The notes under the pieces: generated by a model
Database searches by the model: none
The model's input: the letters and a program-made list of their open reading frames with translations, nothing else
What the model was told of the DNA's origin: nothing
Program-made: the position numbers and the translations under genes
NCBI GenBank assembly: GCA_001769855.1
Contig: MEPP01000001.1
Coordinates: forward strand, 598,982 to 662,981
Origin: Bdellovibrionales bacterium GWA2_49_15
GTDB taxonomy: Bacteria; Bdellovibrionota; Bacteriovoracia; Bacteriovoracales; Bacteriovoracaceae
Direction: 5' to 3'
Length of the DNA stretch: 64,000 bases
Shown here: positions 47,152 to 55,516 of the stretch, in pieces
Layout of the letters: each line of letters starts with the position of its first letter
Position numbering within the stretch: the stretch's first letter is position 1

Positions 47152-49098
47152 ATGAAACAAGTAATTTGGTCAGTCGTTTTGGTTGCACTTATGACGGGCA
47201 GTCAGGTATTCGCCGCCCCCGGAACACCCACTGACAAGCTGGCTGCCGATGCCTCAAAGGCCGCGGCCGCCCTGGCCCCGAACGTTCCGGCAGTTGGAAG
47301 CGGGACCGCCGCCAATCTTGCCAACGCCGCCGCTCCCGGACTTAACGGCAAAAATTGTCCAACCACCGGAAGTACTCCGGCAGAAGATCAGGCCTTCGCC
47401 GATGCCGCCAAAAAGAAGAAAAAAGCAGAGCTATTTTTTGAACTGCAATTTTTGGCGATGGGTAATGATAACAAAATGGCCATCGCTTCCACCCCTATCG
47501 GTCGCATTAACGTTACCAGTGTCATAACCGACTATGCCAACTCAACCGGAATGACCCGGGCCCAAATCTTGGCCATGACCGATGCCCAGTTAAAAGTCGT
47601 ATTGGCCAATGGTGCCAGCGGCCTGGAGGGACAGGCCAAAACTGATGCCATCGACAACGCCCTTCTCATTATGCGCGCCAGCGCCCTCGGCTCGGAATCG
47701 GCCATGTTCAGCATGATCGCGGAACAATCTCGCGGCATGAGCTTTGGCCGCAAGGTCGGTTTGATCGCGACTTTTCTCGCCGCCTTCAGTGATAACTACG
47801 ACGAGGCCCGCACCGGAAGCGGCCCCGCCAGTGAGGGAGCGGTTTCACTCAGAACCATGATGGGTGCTATTAATACCAATCTCGCCACCGGCACACAAAT
47901 CGACGCCGGCGTCTGCCGCGATATGCATCAGGGTGCCGCCCAGCTGGCGCGTGCCATGGGAATTGACGAGGCCTTCACGGTTGGCTTTAAGCTGGTGGGA
48001 GGAGGGCATCGCACTTTGGTTCTCACCGACCCCAATAATCGCGGACGCGTCTATCAGCTCAACTATGGCAACGTGACCGAGCAAACAGTCGGCGGCCCCT
48101 CGGCCTTGTCCCAAAACGGCTCACTGCCTGACGCCGGAATCCGTTTTAGAATTTACGATGCCAACGGCCGCCCCGCCATCATTCTTCCCTCTGATCGCGG
48201 GACCATTTTGAATTTGGTCACGGGCGGTACCGACCAACAGCTCGATCTCATGCTCCATTCCAACAATACGATTAATCAAGGCGGACTCAACACTCCTTAC
48301 GGAACTTTTAGAATCTTTGTCGCCAATGCCGCTCAAGGAAACGGTGAGCAAGTCGTGGGCGCGGCCTACAATATTCATGTCGACTATAATAAGGTCTTCT
48401 ACGGAGAATATGGACTGGCCGCTTTTCAGGCCACGCGCCCCACCGAAGCCGGTCAGCAGGATGCCATCGGCGTTTACGCCCAAACCACTCAAGGGGCCAA
48501 TATCAACCTCTATCAACGCGACCGCTTTCGCCTCTTTGGTTTCGGCGAGCTGTCTCTGCGCGGAAGCTATGCCTACACCACCTTAGGCGACAAGGATGAC
48601 CACATCTTCGATTATAATGTCAGCGCCCGCTATGGCCTGGGCACGGAATTTTACACCGGTCCGGTTCATCATACCTCGACATTGACGGCGCAAACTTTTG
48701 TCGATCAGGCCAATGCCCTGGACTCCAGTCAAGGCATTGCCCTTCGCACTCCCACGGTCGCCTGGATGCATCGAATTGACGGCAACCTGGGCCGGGATGT
48801 CCACGGCTCTCTCGGAGTGGGTCTGACCTATCGCGATCTGGGCACCGACGATTACTGGCAGTATGTCACCGAGGCCGGACTGGACTCACGCCGCACCGGA
48901 ACCTCGGTTGCCCTTCGCACTGAAGGGGCCTTGAGCCGCGACCTCCCCCTCTGGGTTCCAGGCTCCGAGCACACCGGAACCCTACAGGTCAATCAAAGAA
49001 TTTTCGGCGACCATCTCAATGTGGGCGTCAAGGGCCAGCAGTCCTTTGAAAATGTGCAGAATCACTCGCTCTTTTTCACTCTGGGCGGGCACTTTTAG
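47152..49098 (+). CDS. Exported transglutaminase-like protein with C-terminal beta-barrel (copy 2)
   Basis: A 648-aa protein, starting at 47152 with a signal peptide (MKQVIWSVVLVALMTGSQVF, cleavage after AA). An Ala/Pro-rich segment and helices lead to MSFGRKVGLI...DNYDEAR, then QIDAGVCRDMHQGAA (Cys255), GGGHRTLVLTDPNNRGRV (His286, Asp293). The residues after about 310 are beta-strand-rich and the end is FFTLGGHF, typical of an outer-membrane barrel. Cys-His and His-Asp distances (31, 7) match those of the protein at 24822-26903 (32, 7), as do MSF, NYD(D/E) and DPNNR. So the two are paralogues. Divergent from the chemosensory operon. Enzyme activity is inferred from motifs only. Confidence 0.65.
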   Translation: MKQVIWSVVLVALMTGSQVFAAPGTPTDKLAADASKAAAALAPNVPAVGSGTAANLANAAAPGLNGKNCPTTGSTPAEDQAFADAAKKKKKAELFFELQFLAMGNDNKMAIASTPIGRINVTSVITDYANSTGMTRAQILAMTDAQLKVVLANGASGLEGQAKTDAIDNALLIMRASALGSESAMFSMIAEQSRGMSFGRKVGLIATFLAAFSDNYDEARTGSGPASEGAVSLRTMMGAINTNLATGTQIDAGVCRDMHQGAAQLARAMGIDEAFTVGFKLVGGGHRTLVLTDPNNRGRVYQLNYGNVTEQTVGGPSALSQNGSLPDAGIRFRIYDANGRPAIILPSDRGTILNLVTGGTDQQLDLMLHSNNTINQGGLNTPYGTFRIFVANAAQGNGEQVVGAAYNIHVDYNKVFYGEYGLAAFQATRPTEAGQQDAIGVYAQTTQGANINLYQRDRFRLFGFGELSLRGSYAYTTLGDKDDHIFDYNVSARYGLGTEFYTGPVHHTSTLTAQTFVDQANALDSSQGIALRTPTVAWMHRIDGNLGRDVHGSLGVGLTYRDLGTDDYWQYVTEAGLDSRRTGTSVALRTEGALSRDLPLWVPGSEHTGTLQVNQRIFGDHLNVGVKGQQSFENVQNHSLFFTLGGHF

Positions 49099-49148
49099 TT
49101 TTGCTCGGGATCGCAAAATTTCCTTGTTATTAATTTAAGATTGACTTA

Positions 49149-49168
49149 AAATTACTCATGAGTAATTT
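49149..49168. promoter_or_regulatory. Perfect 20-bp palindrome before the DUF4143 ATPase gene
   Basis: AAATTACTCATGAGTAATTT reads the same on both strands. It ends 31 bases before the ATG at 49200. A TACAAT (49179-49184) downstream could be the -10 box, which would put the palindrome over the -35 region, as expected for a repressor site. Confidence 0.5.
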
Positions 49169-49199
49169 GACATCATGTTACAATCGCTAATGAGGCTCC

Positions 49200-50318
49200 A
49201 TGAAGCACATTCGTCAGTTGGCCAAAGCTATTGAAGAAGACTTGCTCAAAAAAATGGTCTTTATTGGCGGGCCACGGCAAGTTGGGAAAACGACCTTGGC
49301 AAAATCGCTGACTTCGGATGAGGCCTACTTAAACTGGGATTTTCCGGATGACAGACAGCAAATTTTAAATAATGAACTTCCGACTCAGTACAAATGTCTG
49401 GTCTTGGATGAGATTCATAAGTACAAGAATTGGCGTTCCTTAGTGAAAGGATACCACGATAAGTTCCATAAAAAATTTCGAATCGTTGTCACTGGTTCGG
49501 CACGTCTTGATCATTTCCGAAAAGGTGGCGATTCACTCATGGGCCGTTACCATTATTACCGTTTGCATCCCTTCACGGTGGATGAGTTATCGTTCCTCTC
49601 AAAAAAAAGGACACTCAAGGATTTATTAAATTTCGGTGGCTTCCCGGAACCATTACTGGCCCAAGATGAAAGGGAGTTGAAACGTTGGCACAATGAACGC
49701 ATTTACCGCGTGGTCAACGATGATGTCAGGGACCTGCAAAACGTTAAGGAAATTTCACAAATAGAGTTGCTTGCCACCATTGTTCCAAGCCGGGTTGGTT
49801 CGCCACTTTCCTATCGATCGATTGCAGAGGATCTGCAGGTGGCCCCCAGAACTGTTGAGTCATGGATTGGTATTCTTGATAACCTTTACTACACCTACCG
49901 CATTTCCCCTTATGGTGCTCCAAAAATTCGTGCCGTCAAAAAGGAAAACAAACTTTATTTGTGGGACTGGTCTCAGGTTGAAGATGTCGGTATCCGTTTT
50001 GAAAATATGGTCGCCGGCCACCTCCTTAAATATTGTCACTATCTGGAAGATTATCATGGCGAAAAGATGGAGCTGCGCTTTTTGCGAGATACAGACAAGC
50101 GCGAAGTAGATTTCGTTGTTATAAAGAACAAAAGGCCAATCTTTGCGGTGGAATGTAAAACTGGGGAGAAGCAACTTTCTCCCTGGATTAACTATTTTAA
50201 AATGCGCACCCCTATCCCAAAATTTTATCAAGTTCATCTTGGAAATAAAGATTATGGAACGGCCGAGAATGGAAGAGTGCTACCCTTTGAAAAGTTCGTT
50301 ATGGAGTGCTTGGTTTGA
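49200..50318 (+). CDS. AAA ATPase with DUF4143 domain
   Basis: A 372-aa protein of the AAA_14/DUF4143 family. Walker A GPRQVGKTT (residues 24-32), Walker B CLVLDEIHKYKNW, arginine sensor region VVTGSARLDHF; a winged-helix section (RSIAEDLQVAPRTVESWI); and the C-terminal domain with REVDFVVIKNKRPIFAVECK, which has the D-x(n)-E-x-K signature of PD-(D/E)XK nuclease folds. Function in cells is not established; these genes spread by horizontal transfer. GAGGC precedes the ATG and a palindromic operator lies upstream. Lone gene; no partner adjacent. Confidence 0.88.
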   Translation: MKHIRQLAKAIEEDLLKKMVFIGGPRQVGKTTLAKSLTSDEAYLNWDFPDDRQQILNNELPTQYKCLVLDEIHKYKNWRSLVKGYHDKFHKKFRIVVTGSARLDHFRKGGDSLMGRYHYYRLHPFTVDELSFLSKKRTLKDLLNFGGFPEPLLAQDERELKRWHNERIYRVVNDDVRDLQNVKEISQIELLATIVPSRVGSPLSYRSIAEDLQVAPRTVESWIGILDNLYYTYRISPYGAPKIRAVKKENKLYLWDWSQVEDVGIRFENMVAGHLLKYCHYLEDYHGEKMELRFLRDTDKREVDFVVIKNKRPIFAVECKTGEKQLSPWINYFKMRTPIPKFYQVHLGNKDYGTAENGRVLPFEKFVMECLV

Positions 50319-50395
50319 TTTGCTTTCTCCCCCACGCTGGATAGGCCATTTTTAGTTTTGCTTCTCTATTGTCATTCTTTGTGTAAACTTATTGT

Positions 50396-50944
50396 ATGGT
50401 GAAGGGCCTTATTAAAATCCTTATTGCGCTCCTCTGTCTCGACGGTGCTTTGGTGTACTCCCAAGGTGCCCCGGCGATAAAATGCCCCTGCATCAATCGC
50501 GCCTTGCAAACTTTGAGCGGCGACGATCGACAATTTGAAGCGGCTCGATGCCAGCTTGAATCTCCGGCCAGCGACTGTCACAATCCCACTGCCGGTATAA
50601 AAACCATGACCCAGTTGGCAGACAATAATTATCCCAAGGCCCAGTACTTAATTGGCCACTGGTCCATGAGCGGCAAGGCCGAGCTGAAGGTGAATTATAA
50701 AAAGGCCTTGAGCTTACTGACCAAGGCCGCCGGTCAAAACATTGTGGCCGCCTATCACGATTTAGGCTGGCTTTATGAAACCGGAAAAGGCACGAGGTCG
50801 GATTTAGACAAGGCCTTAGCGCTTTCCACTAAGGCCGAGGCGGCGGGTGATATCCGCGGGAAATTGGGATTAAAGCGAATCGAGCTGGCCCGCCTCAAGC
50901 TGCAATATCCAGGGCCTAAGAAAAATAAAACGGATGGTTTATGA
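50396..50944 (+). CDS. Exported Sel1-repeat protein
   Basis: A 182-aa protein with a signal peptide (MVKGLIKILIALLCLDGALVYS). Cys-containing N-terminal part (KCPCINRAL, ARCQLESPASDC), then about three Sel1-like repeats from residue 65 to 160 (YPKAQYLIGHWSMSGK, IVAAYHDLGWLYETGKGT, LDKALALSTKAEAAGD). A periplasmic scaffold role is usual for such repeats. Its end overlaps the start of the next exported gene by four bases, so the two are co-translated. Confidence 0.7.
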   Translation: MVKGLIKILIALLCLDGALVYSQGAPAIKCPCINRALQTLSGDDRQFEAARCQLESPASDCHNPTAGIKTMTQLADNNYPKAQYLIGHWSMSGKAELKVNYKKALSLLTKAAGQNIVAAYHDLGWLYETGKGTRSDLDKALALSTKAEAAGDIRGKLGLKRIELARLKLQYPGPKKNKTDGL

Positions 50945-51855
50945 GCTGGCGATTGTTGATGTTCTCCACCCTCGGTCTGGCGCTTTGTTTCGAGGCCACC
51001 GCCCAAACCGGTGGTGCGGGCCTGCAGGATTTATGCGTGCAACTCTCGAAGCCGGGCGCCCTGGCCCCCGGAGTGAATCTTACCTGTGGCGCAGGAACAG
51101 GCAGTGGCGGAGCTTCCTCTCCTAACTTGCTGCTCGCCTCCAAGGACTGCGACTTTCTTTTCTCCTGTGACTATTACCAAAAATGCATAGGCAAGTTGGT
51201 CGACTGCGCCCCACCTCGAACGCCCAATTATTTTAAGGATTATGGCGGAAAATATTGCGCTAAATTTAAGGATAGTCACGACCATCCCGATGTCTCCGGG
51301 TACTCAGAATCCACGAAATTGTGGACCCGTTGTACCATGATCTGCTTGCAGCGATCCCTCGATAAGGAGTACCACTGCAGTGATTTTATAGGTCATCCGC
51401 CGGCCCCAGAATCGGCCAACGACAAATGTTTGCGCTATTACAATAAGGCCTTTAACGGCCACCCCAGTTGCTATACTGATAGCGGCCTTTGCCTGCTCGC
51501 CCCTCCCACCCAGCAGGCCTACATTGCCACCACGGTCGATCCGGAGGACCTCATCACCGAGGACAGTCGCCGACAAATTCTCCAGGCAACAGAAAACTGC
51601 GCTTTTAATTATCTCGACATGGCCTACAATCGCCCCGGTGCGAGCATGACCACTTTCCAAATCCTGGTGGTGGATTTGCAGGTGGCCGCCTTGAATTTGC
51701 AGATTTGCCAGCACGATCCTCGCCGAACCGACTGTAAGACAGAGGAGGCCGCGGTCAGAATTTACGACACTCGCTGCCAGTCCGCTCCCCGCCCCACCGG
51801 CGGGTGGGATTGCAACGCCGATTGGAATGAAGGCACCAATCAGTTTGCCCCCTAA
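50941..51855 (+). CDS. Exported Cys-rich hypothetical protein
   Basis: A 304-aa protein with a signal peptide (MSWRLLMFSTLGLALCFEATAQ). It has about twenty cysteines spread over its length (for example DCDFLFSCDYYQKC, WTRCTMICLQ, HPSCYTDSGLC), so it should be a disulphide-rich periplasmic or secreted protein. No known family. It is coupled to the preceding Sel1-repeat gene by an ATGA overlap and ends just before the first copy of the 37-bp direct repeat. Confidence 0.6.
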   Translation: MSWRLLMFSTLGLALCFEATAQTGGAGLQDLCVQLSKPGALAPGVNLTCGAGTGSGGASSPNLLLASKDCDFLFSCDYYQKCIGKLVDCAPPRTPNYFKDYGGKYCAKFKDSHDHPDVSGYSESTKLWTRCTMICLQRSLDKEYHCSDFIGHPPAPESANDKCLRYYNKAFNGHPSCYTDSGLCLLAPPTQQAYIATTVDPEDLITEDSRRQILQATENCAFNYLDMAYNRPGASMTTFQILVVDLQVAALNLQICQHDPRRTDCKTEEAAVRIYDTRCQSAPRPTGGWDCNADWNEGTNQFAP

Positions 51856-51857
51856 AG

Positions 51858-51894
51858 GGTACGTGATACTTTTCCTGAACGGTGCATAAAATTG
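51858..51894. repeat. 37-bp direct repeat, copy 1
   Basis: GGTACGTGATACTTTTCCTG and the following 17 bases recur at 53324-53360 with 35 of 37 bases identical (first 27 identical). It begins three bases after the stop of the Cys-rich gene. In this copy the GATAC/GTATC arms of copy 2 are broken. Confidence 0.75.
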
Positions 51895-52021
51895 TGTTGT
51901 GTCTCACGGGGCAGGCATTTTTCGTCAGAAAATCAGCGTGAAAATTATTTCCGTGTTATTCTGAAACGCATGTGTAAATAGCATGGTGGAGGGGCGAGAA
52001 GGATTGCGCTCTCAAACAAAT

Positions 52022-53122
52022 ATGAAATTTAAAATGGTCATCATCTGCCTGACATTAACGATTTGGGGAAGACCTGCATCTCCGCAGGCCGTTGATCCTG
52101 TCACGAAACTTAAATGCGCAGGCCCCCGTCTCGAAATTAATTACTGGACCATAAGAGACATCGAAAAAGACAGAGTGCATTTAGACTTCAGTAGCTCGCT
52201 CAGTTTTCCATGTGAAAGCTACAGAGAAAAGGTCTACGCCTTTAGCGAGAACGGCGAAATTGTGCCTCTGACATTTAAAAAGGTTATCGTGCCTAAAATG
52301 ATGTATAGAGGGGATTCAAAAGAGGAAAGCACCACATGCCTTTGTTCTGCCCAAGAAGATAAATCTTCAGGATTCTGCGGCGAACTCTATGGAACAGAGA
52401 CTACTGGATTAGACATTAGTAAAACTAAATGTCGTTACATTGGTCAGTATACCTTTGACCCGAAATTCAAACTCCAGGCCAAGACAGTTGCAATCCACAT
52501 TGAAGATATTAAAAGTGCAAAATATGAGAATTTCAAGATGATTCCACTAAAAGCCAATACACCCGAAGGCAAGGCTTTCATGCAAAAGAAGTTCTTCTAT
52601 CCGCCCTATCGCGAGGATGACGATAAACGTGTAGTTTATCAAATGTTTTTGCCAAGTAAGGTAGCATGCCCATCAGATGATTGCAGCAAGTTTGGCTATA
52701 ATTTTTTGGGGGATAGTCCTTTATATATCTCTGACTCTAAGCCAAATGAAGCGCTTGCAGTTATTCCATTTGCCAATTGTTACTTGGTTGGTGCCCAAAT
52801 TCTTTGCAATGATAAAAATGTTTGCTCAATGGAGGGCCATATACAAGATTTTCGATCCTTTGAACATCAGATTCAGGGGAAATTAACCCTCGAAAATGGG
52901 GCAAGAGAATTATTTATTGTTTATTATCAGTATTCTGATCTTCTCATGCAACACGCCTTATTTGATCAAAAATTAAATGCCTTAGGTGGTGCCATCGCAT
53001 ATGAGAGTATTTGCGGGAATGACCAAAGGTGGCTTAATGCAATGGAACGTGCAAAACAAAAGGCTACAGCGACAGCCACGCCAGCACAGACCGCACCACC
53101 TGCGCCTGGGCCAAAACACTAG
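52022..53122 (+). CDS. Exported hypothetical protein in AT-richer DNA
   Basis: A 366-aa protein. I start it at 52022 to give a signal peptide (MKFKMVIICLTLTIWGRPAS); an ATG 13 codons upstream is in frame. Contains ten or more cysteines (TTCLCSAQ, GFCGEL, VACPSDDC), a beta-rich pattern and a Thr/Pro/Ala-rich tail. No known domain. Codon and base use look AT-richer than those of the genes on both sides, and it lies between the two copies of the 37-bp repeat, which suggests transfer as a unit (inference). Confidence 0.55.
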   Translation: MKFKMVIICLTLTIWGRPASPQAVDPVTKLKCAGPRLEINYWTIRDIEKDRVHLDFSSSLSFPCESYREKVYAFSENGEIVPLTFKKVIVPKMMYRGDSKEESTTCLCSAQEDKSSGFCGELYGTETTGLDISKTKCRYIGQYTFDPKFKLQAKTVAIHIEDIKSAKYENFKMIPLKANTPEGKAFMQKKFFYPPYREDDDKRVVYQMFLPSKVACPSDDCSKFGYNFLGDSPLYISDSKPNEALAVIPFANCYLVGAQILCNDKNVCSMEGHIQDFRSFEHQIQGKLTLENGARELFIVYYQYSDLLMQHALFDQKLNALGGAIAYESICGNDQRWLNAMERAKQKATATATPAQTAPPAPGPKH

Positions 53123-53323
53123 TTTTCGCCCATGCTGAAATTCGCTTCCCCTCTCCTCTCAAACAAGGATGAAAATCCGAAGGGGTTTTTGCCCACCCCT
53201 TCCCTACCCCCTTTTGCCCCGCAGCCTTTGTCTGCCAAAGAATTCCACTAAAAAAAATGGTGTTTTGAAAGTAAGCGCGCCATCATCCCATCTTTTCTGA
53301 TTTAATTTTTCCATCCGGTTGAA

Positions 53324-53360
53324 GGTACGTGATACTTTTCCTGAACGGTGTATCAAATTG
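53324..53360. repeat. 37-bp direct repeat, copy 2
   Basis: Second copy of the repeat at 51858-51894. Here GATAC and GTATC can pair around a 13-base loop. It lies 45 bases downstream of the stop of the HNH gene (minus strand). The 282-bp gap 53123-53404 otherwise holds only a GAAGGGG/CCCCTTC hairpin (53179-53202) that may end transcription of the preceding gene. Confidence 0.75.
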
Positions 53361-53404
53361 CGATGCATTTCCGAAGGACGCCTTTTGATTGTCGATAAGC
53401 GCCC

Positions 53405-54217
53405 CTAAAAGATCTTTTCCTCTTTCAATTTTTGATAAGCATGAACATTGTGCTGCTGACAAAGCACGCGCATGTTTTGCGGCACCGTTTTTCCGCCGAG
53501 GAAGTAGGGCACCTTATGATCCGCCTGAAGAAAGTGCCGGTTCTCACAGCGCCGCCCGTTTTGGCCGACATACTGGCACTGATGCCCGGCCTGTTTTAAA
53601 AGTTCTCGCCTTAGAACTACGCCCGCAGTCCGAGTGGTGGCCGCCTGCCGAACTTTCTTCTGTGGCCTTTCAACTTGCGACTCACATAATTTTTTGATGG
53701 CACTCGCATCCTTAGCTTCGCCGAGCTTGGCCTTGGTTGCTAACCAAAGCTGATAGGTTTCTTCGTCCATCTCAATCTTCACAACTCGTTTTTTACTCTC
53801 CAACTTAAAATATCCCCGCAACTTATTTTCAACTTCCGCAACGGAAGTTTGTTCCTCCTGAATCAGATTAAGCGCGGCCACACTTTGGGCGTGGGTCGCC
53901 TGGGCCTCCCTTGATACGCGCTCAAGCAGTGAGAGATTGCTCAAATTGAGCTCGCCCTTTTCCACCATGGGCCGCGCCTCGGGTGTTTTCTTGAGAAAGC
54001 GCATGGCCTCAATCCGGCGCTGGGCCGAGGCCTCTTTGTATCCAAGTTCTTTGACCGCAAACAAAAAGAGACTGCCGTACCCAAGCTCCAAATAGAGCTT
54101 GCGAGTCTCGATCTCCTGGAAATGCGCCAAGACATTGGCCAGAATTCGATTTTCTTCCTTAATCAGATTTTTTGTATTTTGCACTAGAACTTCATTCTTA
54201 AGATTTTTTAAATTCAT
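53405..54217 (-). CDS. HNH endonuclease
   Basis: A 270-aa protein, starting at 54217 where GGGAGG precedes the ATG; the ATG at 54229 includes that site. Residues 1-140 are helical (LYLELGYGSLFLFAVKELGY, RIEAMRFLKKTPEARPMVE), a form seen in the multi-copy HNH proteins of Bdellovibrio-like genomes (memory, not searched). The end is an HNH/Zn domain: QCQYVGQNGRRCE, LQADHKVPYFLGGK, NMRVLCQQHNVHAY. HNH nucleases cut DNA and often belong to mobile or selfish genes. The 37-bp repeat lies at its 3' side and a repeat cluster lies on its 5' side. Confidence 0.85.
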   Translation of the reverse strand: MNLKNLKNEVLVQNTKNLIKEENRILANVLAHFQEIETRKLYLELGYGSLFLFAVKELGYKEASAQRRIEAMRFLKKTPEARPMVEKGELNLSNLSLLERVSREAQATHAQSVAALNLIQEEQTSVAEVENKLRGYFKLESKKRVVKIEMDEETYQLWLATKAKLGEAKDASAIKKLCESQVERPQKKVRQAATTRTAGVVLRRELLKQAGHQCQYVGQNGRRCENRHFLQADHKVPYFLGGKTVPQNMRVLCQQHNVHAYQKLKEEKIF

Positions 54218-54444
54218 ACTGCCTCCCATCTTTTCTCTCTATATATCACAGATTTTTGCGTCGAATTTCGCCTGCGCATTTGGGCTCTAAGCGCTTCAAG
54301 AAAAATTTGAATCATTCACCGGCCACATAATTTCAAGCGACCATTAAAACTCAAACGGACGTGTCTAATCGCGTATTACATCAGATTATTTTTCCTGAAT
54401 GCCGCTCCCAAGTGCCCGGGCCGAACAAAAATAATTCTTACTTT

Positions 54445-54577
54445 AAAAAGAAAATTCTTACACAAGTTTTTTCTCCAAAAGGTTCTTCCCAAAAGGTTCC
54501 ATGACACTTCTAAGACGCCCTTGGTCCCAAAAGTGTCATGGAACCTCTATCAGAACCTCTATCAAAAAGAAAATTCT
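54445..54577. repeat. MITE-like cluster: direct repeats around a 16-bp inverted repeat
   Basis: Inside the 422-bp gap between the HNH and phosphatase genes. AAAAAGAAAATTCT occurs at 54445-54458 and 54564-54577. Between them are AGGTTCCATGACACTT (54494-54509) and its exact inverse (54531-54546), a repeated CCAAAAGGTTC (54475, 54489) and a 12-bp tandem GAACCTCTATCA (54541, 54553). Inverted repeat flanked by direct repeats is the plan of a small non-autonomous element with target duplication. The rest of the gap (54218-54444) shows nothing I recognise. Confidence 0.6.
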
Positions 54578-54639
54578 ATCATCTAAACCTATCTCATTTT
54601 TTTCTTGTGCTCCCAGGGCCCGCCGGCAATAATGTGGCC

Positions 54640-55422
54640 ATGATGCCCCGACGCCCATATATTTTTCTCACCCTGTTCCTGCTCTCTTCCCTGCCGGCCT
54701 TCCCCGCGGACGGGACGGCACCGAGGACCGCCACGGTGGTGCGCTTTGACGACCCCTTTCACGATCCGTACCGGCCGGCCGAATTGCATGCGGTCCCGGG
54801 CAACCTCCGGCGCATCGGGCAGTTCCACTTTGGGCAGCAACCTTTCGCCCACGAGAATCCGCTCCGAAACGAGTGGCTGACGTTGAAATATTTTTTTGGC
54901 ATCAAGAGCGACATCGATCTGCGCCCCTCTCATGAGACCGGCCATCGCCCGAACGAAGGGCACAAGGATTCCGGTTACGTCAAACGTCTCGCCGCCTGGT
55001 GGGAGGCCGAGCAGTTCAAAGACCCGGATCACCTCTACTCATTTCCCGAGAGTCGTCCCTTTCGTTTTTATCAGGACAACATCGCTGTGCTGGACGGCAC
55101 GCCCCTGGATAGCGGAGGCATGAATGGTCCCTGGAATTTTCGCCGGGCCAAGCGGCTTCTGAGCTACGCCACCGAGACCAATGCCTGCCCCATGTTCATT
55201 CACTGCAATGCCGGGGAGGGACGCACTGGCACCGCCCTGGCGATTATCGCCTACTCCATTTACGGAGTCTCGATGGATGCCGCCATTCTTCTGGCCCGCC
55301 ACGAGGATGGGACGCTGGGGCCGGGGGAAATACAGGTCAAGTTCCTGAAGGCCTTTGCCGCCGCCCACCCGTTCCCGGGATTCTTCTGGCCGAAGGTTCA
55401 CCCGGATTGCATACGTCAGTAA
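54640..55422 (+). CDS. Exported dual-specificity/tyrosine phosphatase-like protein
   Basis: A 260-aa protein. I start it at 54640, so it has a signal peptide (MMPRRPYIFLTLFLLSSLPA, cleavage near PADG); the longer frame begins inside the repeat cluster. The phosphatase loop is FIHCNAGEGRTGTAL: Cys189, Arg195 in the form HC-x5-R-T. An upstream GIKSDIDLRPSHETGH segment (residues 88-102) resembles the beta-strand with DLR that is common in plant and fungal atypical DSPs. A secreted phosphatase might act on phosphoproteins or phosphoinositides or inositol phosphates of prey or host (inference). Confidence 0.8.
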   Translation: MMPRRPYIFLTLFLLSSLPAFPADGTAPRTATVVRFDDPFHDPYRPAELHAVPGNLRRIGQFHFGQQPFAHENPLRNEWLTLKYFFGIKSDIDLRPSHETGHRPNEGHKDSGYVKRLAAWWEAEQFKDPDHLYSFPESRPFRFYQDNIAVLDGTPLDSGGMNGPWNFRRAKRLLSYATETNACPMFIHCNAGEGRTGTALAIIAYSIYGVSMDAAILLARHEDGTLGPGEIQVKFLKAFAAAHPFPGFFWPKVHPDCIRQ

Positions 55423-55516
55423 ATCAAAAGTATTTTAGGCGACCGCCCAAAACCTACAAAATTACTTTCTCCTCTGCTCTGGAGGACACTTCTGTTTTTT
55501 TTGGTTAGTATAAATC

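Noticed and set aside
53179-53202. GAAGGGG/CCCCTTC hairpin as a definite terminator
   Set aside because: No T run follows directly; kept only as a possibility in the repeat entry.
54538-54639. Extended N-terminus of the phosphatase starting in the repeat cluster
   Set aside because: The first 34 codons come from the repeated GAACCTCTATCA DNA and would hide the signal peptide; the inner ATG pair is better.
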